Positions 1 to 8,541 of a DNA stretch of 64,000 bases are shown one piece after another; within the stretch, counting starts at the first letter, position 1, and every line of letters begins with the position of its first letter. This DNA is from Heyndrickxia camelliae (GTDB lineage: Bacteria > Bacillota > Bacilli > Bacillales > Bacillaceae_C), in assembly GCF_002844575.1 (NCBI RefSeq), contig NZ_PIQO01000008.1, positions 116,479-180,478 of the forward strand, in the 5' to 3' direction. The notes below the pieces were generated by a model. That model saw only the letters and a program-made list of their open reading frames with translations, was not told the origin of the DNA and did not search any database. A program made the position numbers and the translations under genes.

Positions 1-1
1 G

Positions 2-1330
2 GAGCAAACGCTCTTTAATATATCGTGGCCGCTTTTTATTGAGCTTGCACTCCATATGGGAATGGGCATTATCGCCACTCTTATGCTAAGTCATTATTCC
101 GATGATGCGGCAGCAGGAGTTGGCGTCGCCAACCAATTGTTAAACATGTTTATTTTAATTTTTAATGTCACTTCCGTTGGAGCAACTATTTTAATTGGTC
201 AAAATCTTGGCGCCGGCAATTTTAAACACGCAAGACAGCTTGCCCGATCGGCTTTCGGATTAAATTTTTGGTTTGGGGTTGGAATTGCTCTTTTTCTTGC
301 TCTTTTTGGAAGATACCTTTTAGGATTATTTGACATCCACGGGGATGTATATCGTTACGGTCTCACCTTTGTTCATATTTGCGGAGTGTCGTTATTCCTT
401 GAGTCTATTGCACTTGCTTTGGGCGCTGTTCTTCGCAGTCATGGATATACAAAAGAATCCATGGTTGTAACGATAATCATGGATATTATTAGTGTGGGCG
501 GAAATGTGATTGCGATTTCAGGCATCTTCGGATTGCCTATTACAGGTGTTACTGGAGTTTCTTGGGCAATGGTAGCTGCTCGTATTTTCAGTGTCTCCGC
601 ACTATTGCTATTAGTCTACTTAAGACTTTCATTGAAAATGAAAATAAGTGATATTTTCAGACTCAAAAAGGCCGATATTCGCGGACTGTTATCCATTGGG
701 ATTCCATCTGCAGGTGAAAACCTATCCTATCAATTTTCACAATTAATTATTACTGGTTTTATTGCAACCATTGGAGCTTCTGCCTTAGCCGCAAGAGTAT
801 ACATTTTAAATATTAATATGATTTGTTATTTATTTACGCTTGCTATTGCACAAGGCACTCAGTTGCTTGTTGCCCGTTACATTGGTGGTAAACAGTATGA
901 CAAGGCACTTCATCGCGGTCTGCGAACATTAAAAATCTCAATGTTTGCTTCCTTTATCACATCCTTAATTATTGCTTTAATCGGCTCTCCGATTTTAAAG
1001 ATATTTACAAATGACGCAAGTATATTAGCAGTCGGGTTGCCGGTATTATGGGCCATTGTCTTTATTGAACCTGGAAGAGCGATGAATATAGTATTGATGA
1101 GCTCCCTGAAATCTGCTGGTGATGTTCGTTTCCCTGTCATTATTGGCATTATTTCAATGTGGGGCGTTGCCGTCTCGCTCAGCTATTTGCTTGGAGTACA
1201 TTTTGATCTGGGCTTATTAGGTGTCTGGATTGCCCAAGGGGCTGATGAGTGGCTACGCGGCTGTTTCGCACTTAAACGCTGGACGACCAAGCCATGGGAA
1301 CGATTAGCAAAAGTAAGAATAAGTGCATGA
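2..1330 (+). CDS. MATE family efflux transporter (5' end missing)
   Basis: Multidrug and toxin extrusion type membrane antiporter. The reading frame is open from base 2, and the residues before the first in-frame methionine (LFNISWPLFIELALHMGMG) match the start of transmembrane segment 1 of MATE proteins, so the true start lies upstream of the window. The visible 443 codons are almost entirely hydrophobic, with about eleven or twelve membrane segments. Family-like stretches are VGVANQLLNMF, GQNLGAGNFKHARQLARSAFG in the N-lobe and GIPSAGENLSYQFSQ at the start of the C-lobe. It would export cationic compounds or drugs using a Na+ or H+ gradient; the substrate cannot be read from sequence. It is followed directly by a strong terminator, so it ends its transcription unit. 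The family call is secure, the substrate unknown. Confidence 0.9.
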   Translation, partial: EQTLFNISWPLFIELALHMGMGIIATLMLSHYSDDAAAGVGVANQLLNMFILIFNVTSVGATILIGQNLGAGNFKHARQLARSAFGLNFWFGVGIALFLALFGRYLLGLFDIHGDVYRYGLTFVHICGVSLFLESIALALGAVLRSHGYTKESMVVTIIMDIISVGGNVIAISGIFGLPITGVTGVSWAMVAARIFSVSALLLLVYLRLSLKMKISDIFRLKKADIRGLLSIGIPSAGENLSYQFSQLIITGFIATIGASALAARVYILNINMICYLFTLAIAQGTQLLVARYIGGKQYDKALHRGLRTLKISMFASFITSLIIALIGSPILKIFTNDASILAVGLPVLWAIVFIEPGRAMNIVLMSSLKSAGDVRFPVIIGIISMWGVAVSLSYLLGVHFDLGLLGVWIAQGADEWLRGCFALKRWTTKPWERLAKVRISA

Positions 1331-1336
1331 ATTTTT

Positions 1337-1373
1337 AGACTCCTCAGCATAAAACGTGTGGGAGTCTTTTTTT
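1337..1373 (+). terminator. Intrinsic terminator of the MATE gene
   Basis: AGACTCC pairs with GGAGTCT around a 17-base loop and is followed by a run of T, seven bases after the stop codon. Confidence 0.85.
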
Positions 1374-1400
1374 AGTGGTATGATAAAGTAAGAAAAGCAT

Positions 1401-1440
1401 AAGCGCCTATCGGCTGACCAATAGGCGCTGGAGCTAGACA
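1401..1440. repeat. Dispersed hairpin repeat GCGCCTAT/ATAGGCGC
   Basis: AGCGCCTAT and ATAGGCGCT form a 9-bp stem with a 10-base loop, followed by GGAGCTAGACA. A decayed relative lies near 35781-35808 (GATAGGCGCTG, then TAGACA). It has no T-tract, so it is not a typical terminator, and it looks like a dispersed intergenic element. Confidence 0.55.
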
Positions 1441-1516
1441 TAGATAAAATTAGTCAACTGTCGGAAATGGAAAAACTTATACTTTTCTTATCATTTTAAA
1501 AAAGGAGATGGGATTC

Positions 1517-2749
1517 ATGAAAAATGAAATCATCGAAAGATTTACTTCCTATGTAAAAGTGGACACTCAATCGAATGAAGATAGTAACACATGTCCTTCA
1601 ACACCTGGACAGTGGACACTTCTTAACATGATTGTGGATGAACTAAAATCAATCGGCATGGAGGAAGTAACTATAGACGATAATGGATATGTGATGGCCA
1701 CTCTTCCATCCAATACGGATAAGGAAGTTCCAACAATTGGTTTTCTTGCTCATGTCGACACAGCTACTGATTTTACAGGCAAAGACGTAAAACCACAAAT
1801 TGTAGAAAACTATAATGGCAGCGATATTGTCTTAAATGAAGCCTTACATATTGTTTTATCACCTAAAGATTTCCCTAGCCTTGAGCAATATAAAGGACAT
1901 ACTTTAGTAACAACAGATGGTACCACTCTTCTTGGTGCAGATAACAAGGCCGGCATTGCAGAAATCATGACTGCAATGGCATATTTACTCCAACATCCGG
2001 AAATAAAACATGGAAAAATAAGAGTTGCCTTTACTCCAGATGAAGAGATTGGCAGAGGACCTCACAAATTTGATGTTCCCGCATTTAATGCAAAATTTGC
2101 GTATACAGTAGATGGCGGTCCACTTGGCGAATTAGAATATGAAAGCTTTAATGCTGCTGGGGCCAAAATCACTATCAAAGGAAACAATATTCACCCTGGA
2201 TCTGCAAAGGGCAAAATGGTTAACTCCCTGAAAATTGCTATGGAATTACAAGGCAAAATTCCAGCCGATGAAGCTCCTGAATATACGGAAGGCTACGAGG
2301 GATTCTACCACCTTCTTTCCATGAATGGAGATGTGGAGCTAACAAAGCTTGCCTATATCATTCGAGATCATGACAGAGAAAAGTTCAATGCTAAAAAAGC
2401 TAATCTTGAGAAGATTGTTCAGGACTTACAAGAAAAATACGGTAAAGACAACATTACTCTTGAATTAAATGATCAATATTACAACATGAAAGAGAAAATA
2501 GAACCAGTGAAGGAAATTGTTGACATCGCCTATGATGCAATGAAAAACCTGGACATTGAGCCAAAAATCTCACCAATCCGTGGAGGAACAGATGGTTCAC
2601 AACTATCATATATGGGACTACCAACTCCAAACATCTTTACTGGCGGAGAGAACTTTCATGGAAAATATGAGTACATTTCCGTGGATAATATGGTGAAAGC
2701 AACCAATGTTATCATTGAAATAGCAAAATTATTTGAAGAAAGAGCATAA
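1517..2749 (+). CDS. pepT: Peptidase T (tripeptide aminopeptidase)
   Basis: Zinc-dependent M20B exopeptidase that removes the N-terminal residue from tripeptides in the cytoplasm. The 410-residue product has the usual PepT length. Metal and catalytic motifs are visible in order: FLAHVDTA (His and Asp near residue 79), LLGADNKAG (bridging Asp), [10 protein letters not shown] (catalytic Glu followed by ligand Glu), YTVDGG, and the dimerisation-domain motif [12 protein letters not shown]. The start at 1517 is chosen because AAAGGAG ends nine bases upstream; the earlier in-frame ATG at 1508 abuts the ribosome binding site. It is monocistronic with its own terminator. Assignment is confident. Confidence 0.95.
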   Translation: MKNEIIERFTSYVKVDTQSNEDSNTCPSTPGQWTLLNMIVDELKSIGMEEVTIDDNGYVMATLPSNTDKEVPTIGFLAHVDTATDFTGKDVKPQIVENYNGSDIVLNEALHIVLSPKDFPSLEQYKGHTLVTTDGTTLLGADNKAGIAEIMTAMAYLLQHPEIKHGKIRVAFTPDEEIGRGPHKFDVPAFNAKFAYTVDGGPLGELEYESFNAAGAKITIKGNNIHPGSAKGKMVNSLKIAMELQGKIPADEAPEYTEGYEGFYHLLSMNGDVELTKLAYIIRDHDREKFNAKKANLEKIVQDLQEKYGKDNITLELNDQYYNMKEKIEPVKEIVDIAYDAMKNLDIEPKISPIRGGTDGSQLSYMGLPTPNIFTGGENFHGKYEYISVDNMVKATNVIIEIAKLFEERA

Positions 2750-2762
2750 TTGTCAAGAAAGG

Positions 2763-2797
2763 AACGAATCCGAGTTATTTGCGGGTTCGTTTTTTTC
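2763..2797 (+). terminator. Intrinsic terminator of pepT
   Basis: AACGAATCCG pairs with GCGGGTTCGTT (one wobble) and is followed by a run of T. Confidence 0.8.
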
Positions 2798-2840
2798 TTG
2801 ATTTAAAGCTCCATCCTCTAATTTTCCCCTCTCCAAAAAT

Positions 2841-2945
2841 AATTCAGCCAAAATTCACGATAATTCAGCCGAAATCAAGGTAAAATCAGCCATAATTTAT
2901 GATAATTCAGCCAAATCATGCAATATTTCAGCCAAATTCAAAAAA
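2841..2945. repeat. Five tandem 21-bp repeats with TCAGCC core
   Basis: TCAGCC occurs at 2844, 2865, 2886, 2907 and 2928, exactly 21 bases apart each time, inside a unit resembling AATTCAGCCAAAATTCAYGAT. The cores are invariant while the AT-rich remainder drifts. A weak sixth unit may precede the array. It lies just upstream of the PadR promoter and contains no plausible coding sequence. Confidence 0.8.
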
Positions 2946-2950
2946 TTACT

Positions 2951-2987
2951 TTGACAGATAGAGTAATTTACGTTAATATTACTCTAT
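2951..2987 (+). promoter_or_regulatory. SigA-type promoter with overlapping palindromic operator
   Basis: TTGACA at 2951-2956 and TAATAT at 2974-2979 are separated by 17 bases. ATAGAGTAAT (2958-2967) and ATTACTCTAT (2978-2987) form a perfect 10-bp inverted repeat with a 10-base gap that covers the spacer and -10 box. A repressor bound there would block RNA polymerase. The downstream PadR protein is the obvious candidate (inference). Confidence 0.75.
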
Positions 2988-3020
2988 CAGATAGAATAAT
3001 CGTTTATGGAAGGTGAATCC

Positions 3021-3350
3021 ATGATTAGAAGTGATATTATCCGCGGGCATTTAGATTCGATTATTCTGCGATTGATACTGGAAAAGGATCAATATGGATA
3101 TGAAATTTCGAAGCAAATTAGCATCCGTACAGATAATCGGTTCCAAATAAAAGAAGCTACCCTCTATGCAGTCTTTCAACGACTGGAAAAAAAGGAATTG
3201 ATTGAATCGTATTTTGGTGAAATATCCCACGGCGGGAAAAGAAAATACTACAGAATCACTACCTTAGGGAAGGCTTATTTAAAGGAAACGGTAAAAGAAT
3301 GGAAAGAAACAAAGGAAATAATTGATCTATTTATGGAGGAATTAGAATGA
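3021..3350 (+). CDS. PadR family transcriptional regulator
   Basis: Small winged-helix repressor of 109 residues, the size of the minimal subfamily-2 PadR proteins. The sequence shows the N-terminal helix (DIIRGHLDSIILRLILEK), the signature YGYEISKQI, a recognition helix around KEATLYAVFQRLEKKELIESY, and the wing GGKRKYYRITTLGKAYL. The start at 3021 is preceded by GGAAGGTG at good spacing; an ATG 15 bases upstream is not. Its last codons overlap the next gene (ATGA). PadR genes linked to HAAS-domain membrane proteins usually control their own operon in response to envelope or antimicrobial stress, and a palindrome sits on the promoter here. Confidence 0.9.
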   Translation: MIRSDIIRGHLDSIILRLILEKDQYGYEISKQISIRTDNRFQIKEATLYAVFQRLEKKELIESYFGEISHGGKRKYYRITTLGKAYLKETVKEWKETKEIIDLFMEELE

Positions 3351-3757
3351 AGAAGATTAAAAACCATGTAGATGACTTATTTAAAAATGTTCCAGATAGT
3401 GAACAAAAGGAACAGATCAAGCAGGAAATTGTAGAGAATCTTGAAGAAAAGGTCTTTGATCTAATGGCACAAGGGAAAGAAGAAGAGGATGCAATTAATA
3501 AGGCAATTGTAGATTTTGGCGATATTGATGAAATAGAAAACGAACTTGGAGTCAAGCTGCCTTCACCCGCTAAGAAAAACATGTCTAAAATAGATTTAGG
3601 CTTTTCCATCTGGGGTACTGTTCTCATCATTGCATTATTTGTCTTTATTAATTTTTACTATACCCCACATATTATCTGGTTTGTGTATCCTACATTTGCT
3701 GTATTATGGTGGCCACTTAGTATGTTCTACAGATGGCTGCGTCTACGTCAAAAATAA
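3347..3757 (+). CDS. HAAS (DUF1700-like) domain membrane protein with 2TM tail
   Basis: Residues 1-75 form a charged helical domain (VDDLFKNVPDSEQKEQIKQE, then EEDAINKAIVDFGDIDEIENEL) typical of the HAAS/DUF1700 module that accompanies PadR regulators. Residues 80-136 form two membrane segments ending in WFVYPTFAVLWWPLSMFY and a basic tail. The gene overlaps padR by four bases and is probably translationally coupled. The family is thought to act as a membrane-bound partner of the PadR switch; the biochemical role is unknown. Its second membrane segment is the same motif that is repeated four times in the next gene. Confidence 0.75.
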   Translation: MKKIKNHVDDLFKNVPDSEQKEQIKQEIVENLEEKVFDLMAQGKEEEDAINKAIVDFGDIDEIENELGVKLPSPAKKNMSKIDLGFSIWGTVLIIALFVFINFYYTPHIIWFVYPTFAVLWWPLSMFYRWLRLRQK

Positions 3758-3769
3758 AGGAGGATTTCT

Positions 3770-4411
3770 ATGCATAAATATGATCTGATTTTTGCCTCCG
3801 TAGGTAGCCTGATGAGCATACTATTCTTTATTCTTGTAAATTACCTAACTAGTCCCAGTCATATTTGGTTCATCTACCCTGTTTTTTTTCTCCTCTTATG
3901 GCCAGTTAGCGTTTACTTTATAAAAAAAAGGGAGTATAAAATTCATTCTCTCTGTATCAGTATCATCATAATCTTGTACCTATTTATAACAAATTTTCTA
4001 TATTCCCCTAGTCATCCCTGGGCTTTGTATGCATTTTACCCATTCATTTGGTGGCCGATTATGCTGATATTTGAGAATGCCAGAAAAACAGTATCCTTAG
4101 GCCTCATAGGGAGTTTCATCACCATTATGTACTATTCGATTTTGAATATGGCAATTTCACCCGGCTATCCTTGGGCAATATACCCTTCATTTATAGTATT
4201 GTGGTGGCCTTTAGTTTTATATCATGTAAGGTCTAATAAATTTTTCCAATTTTCAATCTTAGCAAGCCTGTATATAAGTATATTTTTTATCCTTGTCAAC
4301 ATGGTGTCTTCACCAAACGAGATTTGGGCAGTGTATCCCATATTCATGGTTTTATGGTGGCCATTAAGTATGTATTATTACTATTTTAAAAGAAAAGAAT
4401 CAATCCGTTAA
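3770..4411 (+). CDS. Membrane protein of four repeated WxxYPxFxxLWWP hairpins
   Basis: 213 residues, nearly all membrane-embedded, with about eight segments. The sequence is an internal tandem repeat. A hydrophobic helix ends in SPSHIW, SPSHPW, SPGYPW or SPNEIW and is followed each time by a second helix carrying a YP-F-LWWP-type motif (IYPVFFLLLWPVSVYF, FYPFIWWPIMLIF, IYPSFIVLWWPLVLYH, VYPIFMVLWWPLSMYY). The same unit occurs once in the preceding gene. This matches the 2TM-type hairpin seen after HAAS domains. A GGAGG site lies just before the ATG. The function is not known; position between HAAS and a lipid desaturase suggests a role in membrane sensing or organisation (inference). Confidence 0.75.
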   Translation: MHKYDLIFASVGSLMSILFFILVNYLTSPSHIWFIYPVFFLLLWPVSVYFIKKREYKIHSLCISIIIILYLFITNFLYSPSHPWALYAFYPFIWWPIMLIFENARKTVSLGLIGSFITIMYYSILNMAISPGYPWAIYPSFIVLWWPLVLYHVRSNKFFQFSILASLYISIFFILVNMVSSPNEIWAVYPIFMVLWWPLSMYYYYFKRKESIR

Positions 4412-4435
4412 AAACAAAAATGAGGTGAAGGTATA

Positions 4436-5455
4436 ATGGAAAAACAGTCCAAGAGTAGTATTCGCGAGTGGAAAGAAAAATTAAAAACGTTTGAAAAACC
4501 ACGTATTTCAGCTAGTGTCAGACAGCTTATTAATTCCGTAGGACCATTTTTACTACTATGGGTTTTAGCTTATTTTAGTCTTCAAGTTTCCTTCTGGTTA
4601 ACATTATTATGCGCCATACCTGCTGCAGGATTTTTAGTAAGGACCTTTATTATTTTCCATGATTGTACCCATCATTCCTTTTTTAAAAACAGGAAAGCAA
4701 ATAAAATTGTCGGTACGATTACTGGAATCCTTACATTTTGCTCATATGAACAGTGGAAGAATAGCCATAATCTTCACCATGCAACAAACGGAAATTTAGA
4801 AAAACGTGGTGATGGCGATATTTGGACGCTAACTTTGCAAGAATATGCTCAAGCCTCTTGGATCAAGCGATTATTATATCGGACATATCGAAATCCGATT
4901 ATCATGTTTATATTTGGACCGTTATATATTTTCTTAATTTCTTATCGTTTTAATAGGAGAAATGCAACAAAGAAAGAAAAAAGACATGTTTGGATGACGA
5001 ATATTATTCTAACTTCCATTGTTTTATTATTAGGATTCACCCTTGGCTGGAAGGCATTTCTTTTGGTTGAATTGCCCCTATTCTATATTGCTGCATTTTC
5101 AGGAGTTTGGTTATTTTATGTTCAACATCAATTCGAAGATGGGTACTTTGAAAATGGCGACAACTGGAACTATGTAGAGGCAGCATTAAAAGGGAGCTCT
5201 TTCTATAAACTACCGAAAATATTGCAATGGTTTTCCGGAAATATCGGCTACCACCATGTCCATCATCTAAATTCACGTGTTCCAAATTATCAGCTTGAGA
5301 AGGCACATAAAAGTGATAAACGACTTCAGGAGGTCCCAACCTTAACACTCTGGACAAGTCTGAAATCCTTAACCTTTAAGCTTTGGGATGAACAGTCTAA
5401 GAAATTTATCGGAAACCGCGAGATACAGATTTTTCTACGAAGCCAACAACAATAG
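4436..5455 (+). CDS. des: Acyl-lipid fatty acid desaturase (Des-like)
   Basis: Integral-membrane di-iron desaturase of 339 residues that introduces a cis double bond into phospholipid acyl chains. All three histidine boxes are present: HDCTHH (about residue 80), HNLHH (about 115) and HHVHH (about 280). Four membrane helices are visible around them. Bacillus Des is induced by cold through DesKR, but no desKR-like genes are adjacent here. The gene begins 24 bases after the repeat-hairpin membrane protein with no promoter or terminator between, so it appears to be the last gene of the PadR operon. That would put lipid desaturation under PadR control (inference). Confidence 0.88.
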   Translation: MEKQSKSSIREWKEKLKTFEKPRISASVRQLINSVGPFLLLWVLAYFSLQVSFWLTLLCAIPAAGFLVRTFIIFHDCTHHSFFKNRKANKIVGTITGILTFCSYEQWKNSHNLHHATNGNLEKRGDGDIWTLTLQEYAQASWIKRLLYRTYRNPIIMFIFGPLYIFLISYRFNRRNATKKEKRHVWMTNIILTSIVLLLGFTLGWKAFLLVELPLFYIAAFSGVWLFYVQHQFEDGYFENGDNWNYVEAALKGSSFYKLPKILQWFSGNIGYHHVHHLNSRVPNYQLEKAHKSDKRLQEVPTLTLWTSLKSLTFKLWDEQSKKFIGNREIQIFLRSQQQ

Positions 5456-5460
5456 GTAAA

Positions 5461-5500
5461 AGACAGGTATATTTCTCGATTGAATATACCTGTCTTTTTT
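5461..5500 (+). terminator. Intrinsic terminator of the padR-des operon
   Basis: AGACAGGTATATT pairs perfectly with AATATACCTGTCT and is followed by six T. Confidence 0.9.
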
Positions 5501-5587
5501 GTATCTAAGCGACAGTCCCAAATAAATGTTTCTAAATTCTAAATTTTCCATTATATTTAATGTATAGCTTATTCTAAGGAGGTCTAT

Positions 5588-6894
5588 ATGAAACGACTGA
5601 CGGACCATTTAATCGTCATCTCATTTGACTGCCTATCTTCTCTAGATTTCCCCATCATTCAGGAGCTCCCGCATTTTCAAGAACTCCTGAAACATAGATC
5701 TTATTGCAAAAATGTCGAAACGATTTATCCTTCTGTAACATACCCATGTCATGCAACAATTGTAACAGGGAAATTCCCTAACAGGCATGGTGTGATTAAT
5801 AATACGCTGCTGCAACCCGGAACGAGTCACCTGATTGGTATTGGTATCGACGTTATGTTAAAGGAACAACCCTTTATGATGAAGCCAAAAATGCTAAGCT
5901 GACTACAGCTTCATTGTTATGGCCCGTGACTGCAAAGGCAAATATTGATTACAACATGCCAGAAATTTTCGCAAATCGACCTTGGCAAAATCAAGTTACC
6001 ATCTCTCTCTTAAGCGGCAGCCCACTTTACCAATTAGATATGAATCGCCGCTTTGGCCATATCCGAAAAGGATTGAGCCAACCTGAATTAGATGATTTTG
6101 TATTGGAATCAACTGTTCAAACTATCCAATCGAAAAAGCCTAACCTTATGCTTGTCCATTTCACGGATTTAGATACACAGCGCCATCACTACGGTTTCTC
6201 GTCAAAACAAGCACAAGCAGCGCTTCGAAGACATGATAATCGTCTTGGGCGAATCATTCATGCTTTGAAGCAAAGTGGTATATATGAAAACTCTACGATA
6301 ATCGCATTAGGCGATCATAGTGCATTAGATGAATCCATGGCCATCAAGATAAATGTAATACTTAGAAGAAAAGGACTAATCGATGTAAATAAACGCGGTA
6401 AGATAACGGATTGGAAGGCATATTGCAAGAGCTGTGATGGTTCTGCTTATCTTTATGTGAAAAATATTAATGACGAGGAAACAAAATCCATTCTACAAAA
6501 GATCATACATGATTTATCCAGGGATAAAAGCAACGGAATTGAACAAGTGCTAACAAAGAAAGAGCTGCGCACAATGGGTGCAGATAGTAACGCCTACTTA
6601 ATGGTTGAGGCTCTCCAAGGCTATTATTTTACCGAGGGGTTAAATGGAGATTTCATTGATTCCATTATAACTGAGGATGTGAATTCAAAAAAATATACGG
6701 TTGCATCACACGGCTACTCGCCCAATAAACATAACTACACCACCGTTTTGCTCGCATCCGGAAAGGGAATTCGCTCCAATGCCATTATTCCATCTATGCA
6801 ACTAGTTGATGAAGGGCCTACGTTGGCAAAATTGCTTGGGCTCGATCTTGGCGATACAGACGGCAAAGTGATACAAGAATTATTAGAAATATAA
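5588..6894 (+). pseudogene. Alkaline phosphatase family phosphodiesterase, frameshifted
   Basis: Type I phosphodiesterase/nucleotide pyrophosphatase superfamily enzyme split over two frames. The first part (5588-5902) has the metal-binding start VISFDCLSSLDFP and the nucleophile region ETIYPSVTYPCHATIVTGKFPNRHG. The second (to 6894) has MLVHFTDLDTQRHHYG, ALGDHSALDE and VASHGYSPNK, which supply further metal ligands. The second frame continues upstream of its first ATG as SPDWYWYRRYVKGTTLYDEA, the normal family sequence. One extra A in GGAACGAG at 5821-5822 would rejoin the frames into 435 residues. This is therefore either a recent one-base deletion or a sequencing error. A strong AAGGAGG site precedes the ATG. 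The substrate is unknown. Confidence 0.85.
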
Positions 6895-6920
6895 ACTTAC
6901 CCAAAGGGGGCTACTGGGAG

Positions 6921-8195
6921 ATGAAACGTTTTACAAAAGAAGAAAATAGCTGGGTTTTCTATGATTGGGCAAATTCCGCTTATTCTATTATTATCTCAAC
7001 TGCAGTTTTTCCACTTTTTTATAAAGCAGCTGCTACAAAGTCAGGAATAAGTGCAGCAGATTCTACTGCCTATTTGGGGTATACCGTTGCAATTGCCACC
7101 TTTATTTTAGCCATGCTGGGGCCAATCTTAGGAACCATCGCCGATTACCAAGGATTTAAAAAACGTTTTTTTACCTTCTTTTTTACGATTGGTGTCTCGT
7201 TTACCGCACTTCTTGCATTCATTCCCAGTGATCAGTGGCTACTATTGCTAATAGCCTATACGATTGCAGCTATTGGAGCATCGGGAGCAAATGTATTTTA
7301 TGATGCATTTATTGTAGATGTCACAACAGAAGAACGGATGAATAGGGTCTCTGCCCGCGGTTTTGGATTTGGATACATCGGCAGTACGATCCCCTTCATC
7401 GTCAGTATTGCAATCATTATTTTAGCAAAAACCCAAACCTTGCCTATTTCAGATACGTTGGCCAGCAAAATAGCCTTCCTTATTACAGCAATTTGGTGGG
7501 CATCCTTTTCCATCCCATTGTTCCGCAATGTTTTTCAACGCTATTATATAGAACGTGAACCAAATCCTGTTGTCAATAGCTTTAAGCGGCTGGGAAAGAC
7601 GATAAAAGAAATCCGAAAATACCGCGCTTTATTTCTATTTCTGCTTGCTTATTTTTTCTATATTGACGGAGTTGGAACCGTCATAACAATGTCCACTGCA
7701 TATGGAACCGATTTAGGCATCGGCTCTACCAGTCTATTAATCATTTTGTTCGTTACGCAAGTGGTTGCTGCACCTTTTGCCATTTTATATGGTAAATTAG
7801 CAGAGAAATTTTCGGGAAAAACAATGCTATTTGTCGGGATCATTGTTTATATGATTGTTTGTACGTATGCATTCTTTTTAAAAACAACCTTAGATTTCTG
7901 GATATTGGCCATGCTTGTGGCATCATCCCAAGGAGGAATTCAGGCATTAAGTCGGTCCTATTTTGCAAAGCTGGTTCCAAAGAAAAATGCCAACGAATTT
8001 TTTGGATTTTACAATATCTTCGGTAATTTTGCCTCCATAATGGGACCGCTTTTAGTTGGAGTTACTGCACAAATTACTGGGAAAACCAATAGCGGAGTTT
8101 TTAGTCTTATCGTCTTATTTATTATCGGTGCGATTATTCTGATGAAAGTTCCAAACGAAAAGGAGAGCCTTGCTGCAAACAGGAAAATTGTATAA
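6921..8195 (+). CDS. UMF1 family (Atg22-like) MFS transporter
   Basis: 424-residue polytopic membrane protein with about twelve helices. The hallmark N-terminus SWVFYDWANSAYSIIISTAVFP identifies the UMF1 family of the major facilitator superfamily, related to yeast vacuolar Atg22 amino-acid exporters. A second family stretch is ASSQGGIQALSRSYFAKLVPKKNANEFFGFYNIFG near residue 335. It follows the frameshifted phosphodiesterase by 26 bases with a GGGAG site before the ATG, so the two were probably cotranscribed. The substrate in bacteria is not established; export of small metabolites is likely. Confidence 0.85.
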   Translation: MKRFTKEENSWVFYDWANSAYSIIISTAVFPLFYKAAATKSGISAADSTAYLGYTVAIATFILAMLGPILGTIADYQGFKKRFFTFFFTIGVSFTALLAFIPSDQWLLLLIAYTIAAIGASGANVFYDAFIVDVTTEERMNRVSARGFGFGYIGSTIPFIVSIAIIILAKTQTLPISDTLASKIAFLITAIWWASFSIPLFRNVFQRYYIEREPNPVVNSFKRLGKTIKEIRKYRALFLFLLAYFFYIDGVGTVITMSTAYGTDLGIGSTSLLIILFVTQVVAAPFAILYGKLAEKFSGKTMLFVGIIVYMIVCTYAFFLKTTLDFWILAMLVASSQGGIQALSRSYFAKLVPKKNANEFFGFYNIFGNFASIMGPLLVGVTAQITGKTNSGVFSLIVLFIIGAIILMKVPNEKESLAANRKIV

Positions 8196-8285
8196 GACTT
8201 GGCGTGGAGACATGTTTTTTATGTATGATTTCTTCCTTGAATGGAAAAAGTAACAACCGAAGTCCTATATAAAGGAGGAACTAGA

Positions 8286-8408
8286 ATGGAAAACACACAT
8301 GAATTTATCGAAAAGTTCCAAGATACACAAAAAAAGCAGGAAAAAAATAAGAAGAAACAAGGAAAGGGACATCCTGACAAACAGCTTCCAAATAATCAGC
8401 ACAACTAA
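8286..8408 (+). CDS. Small DUF4023-like protein (40 aa)
   Basis: A short gene with a very good ribosome binding site (AAAGGAGG) and a product of 40 residues. It begins MENTHEFIEKFQDTQKKQEK, then runs through a lysine/asparagine-rich segment to GKGHPDKQLPNNQHN. This pattern resembles the short DUF4023 proteins of Bacillus, which have no known function and no membrane segment. A hairpin follows directly. The protein is strongly basic and probably mostly helical and disordered. Family identification is from memory of the pattern; that it is a real gene is well supported by the site, length and terminator. Confidence 0.7.
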   Translation: MENTHEFIEKFQDTQKKQEKNKKKQGKGHPDKQLPNNQHN

Positions 8409-8418
8409 TAAGTTACTC

Positions 8419-8451
8419 CGGTCATGATTTTGATAAATCATGGCTCTTTTT
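8419..8451 (+). terminator. Probable terminator of the DUF4023-like gene
   Basis: GTCATGATTT pairs with AAATCATGGC around a TGAT loop, followed by TCTTTTT. Confidence 0.65.
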
Positions 8452-8541
8452 ACGCAAAAATAACAAAATTTTTTGAAATAAATGTATAATGGTAATATCT
8501 GAGCCACTGCAATGATTCAACGCCGGAAGGAGTAATTTATA

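Noticed and set aside
2841..2945. CRISPR-like array
   Set aside because: The conserved core is only about 9 bases, with no unique 30-base spacers and no cas genes; it is a 21-bp tandem repeat.
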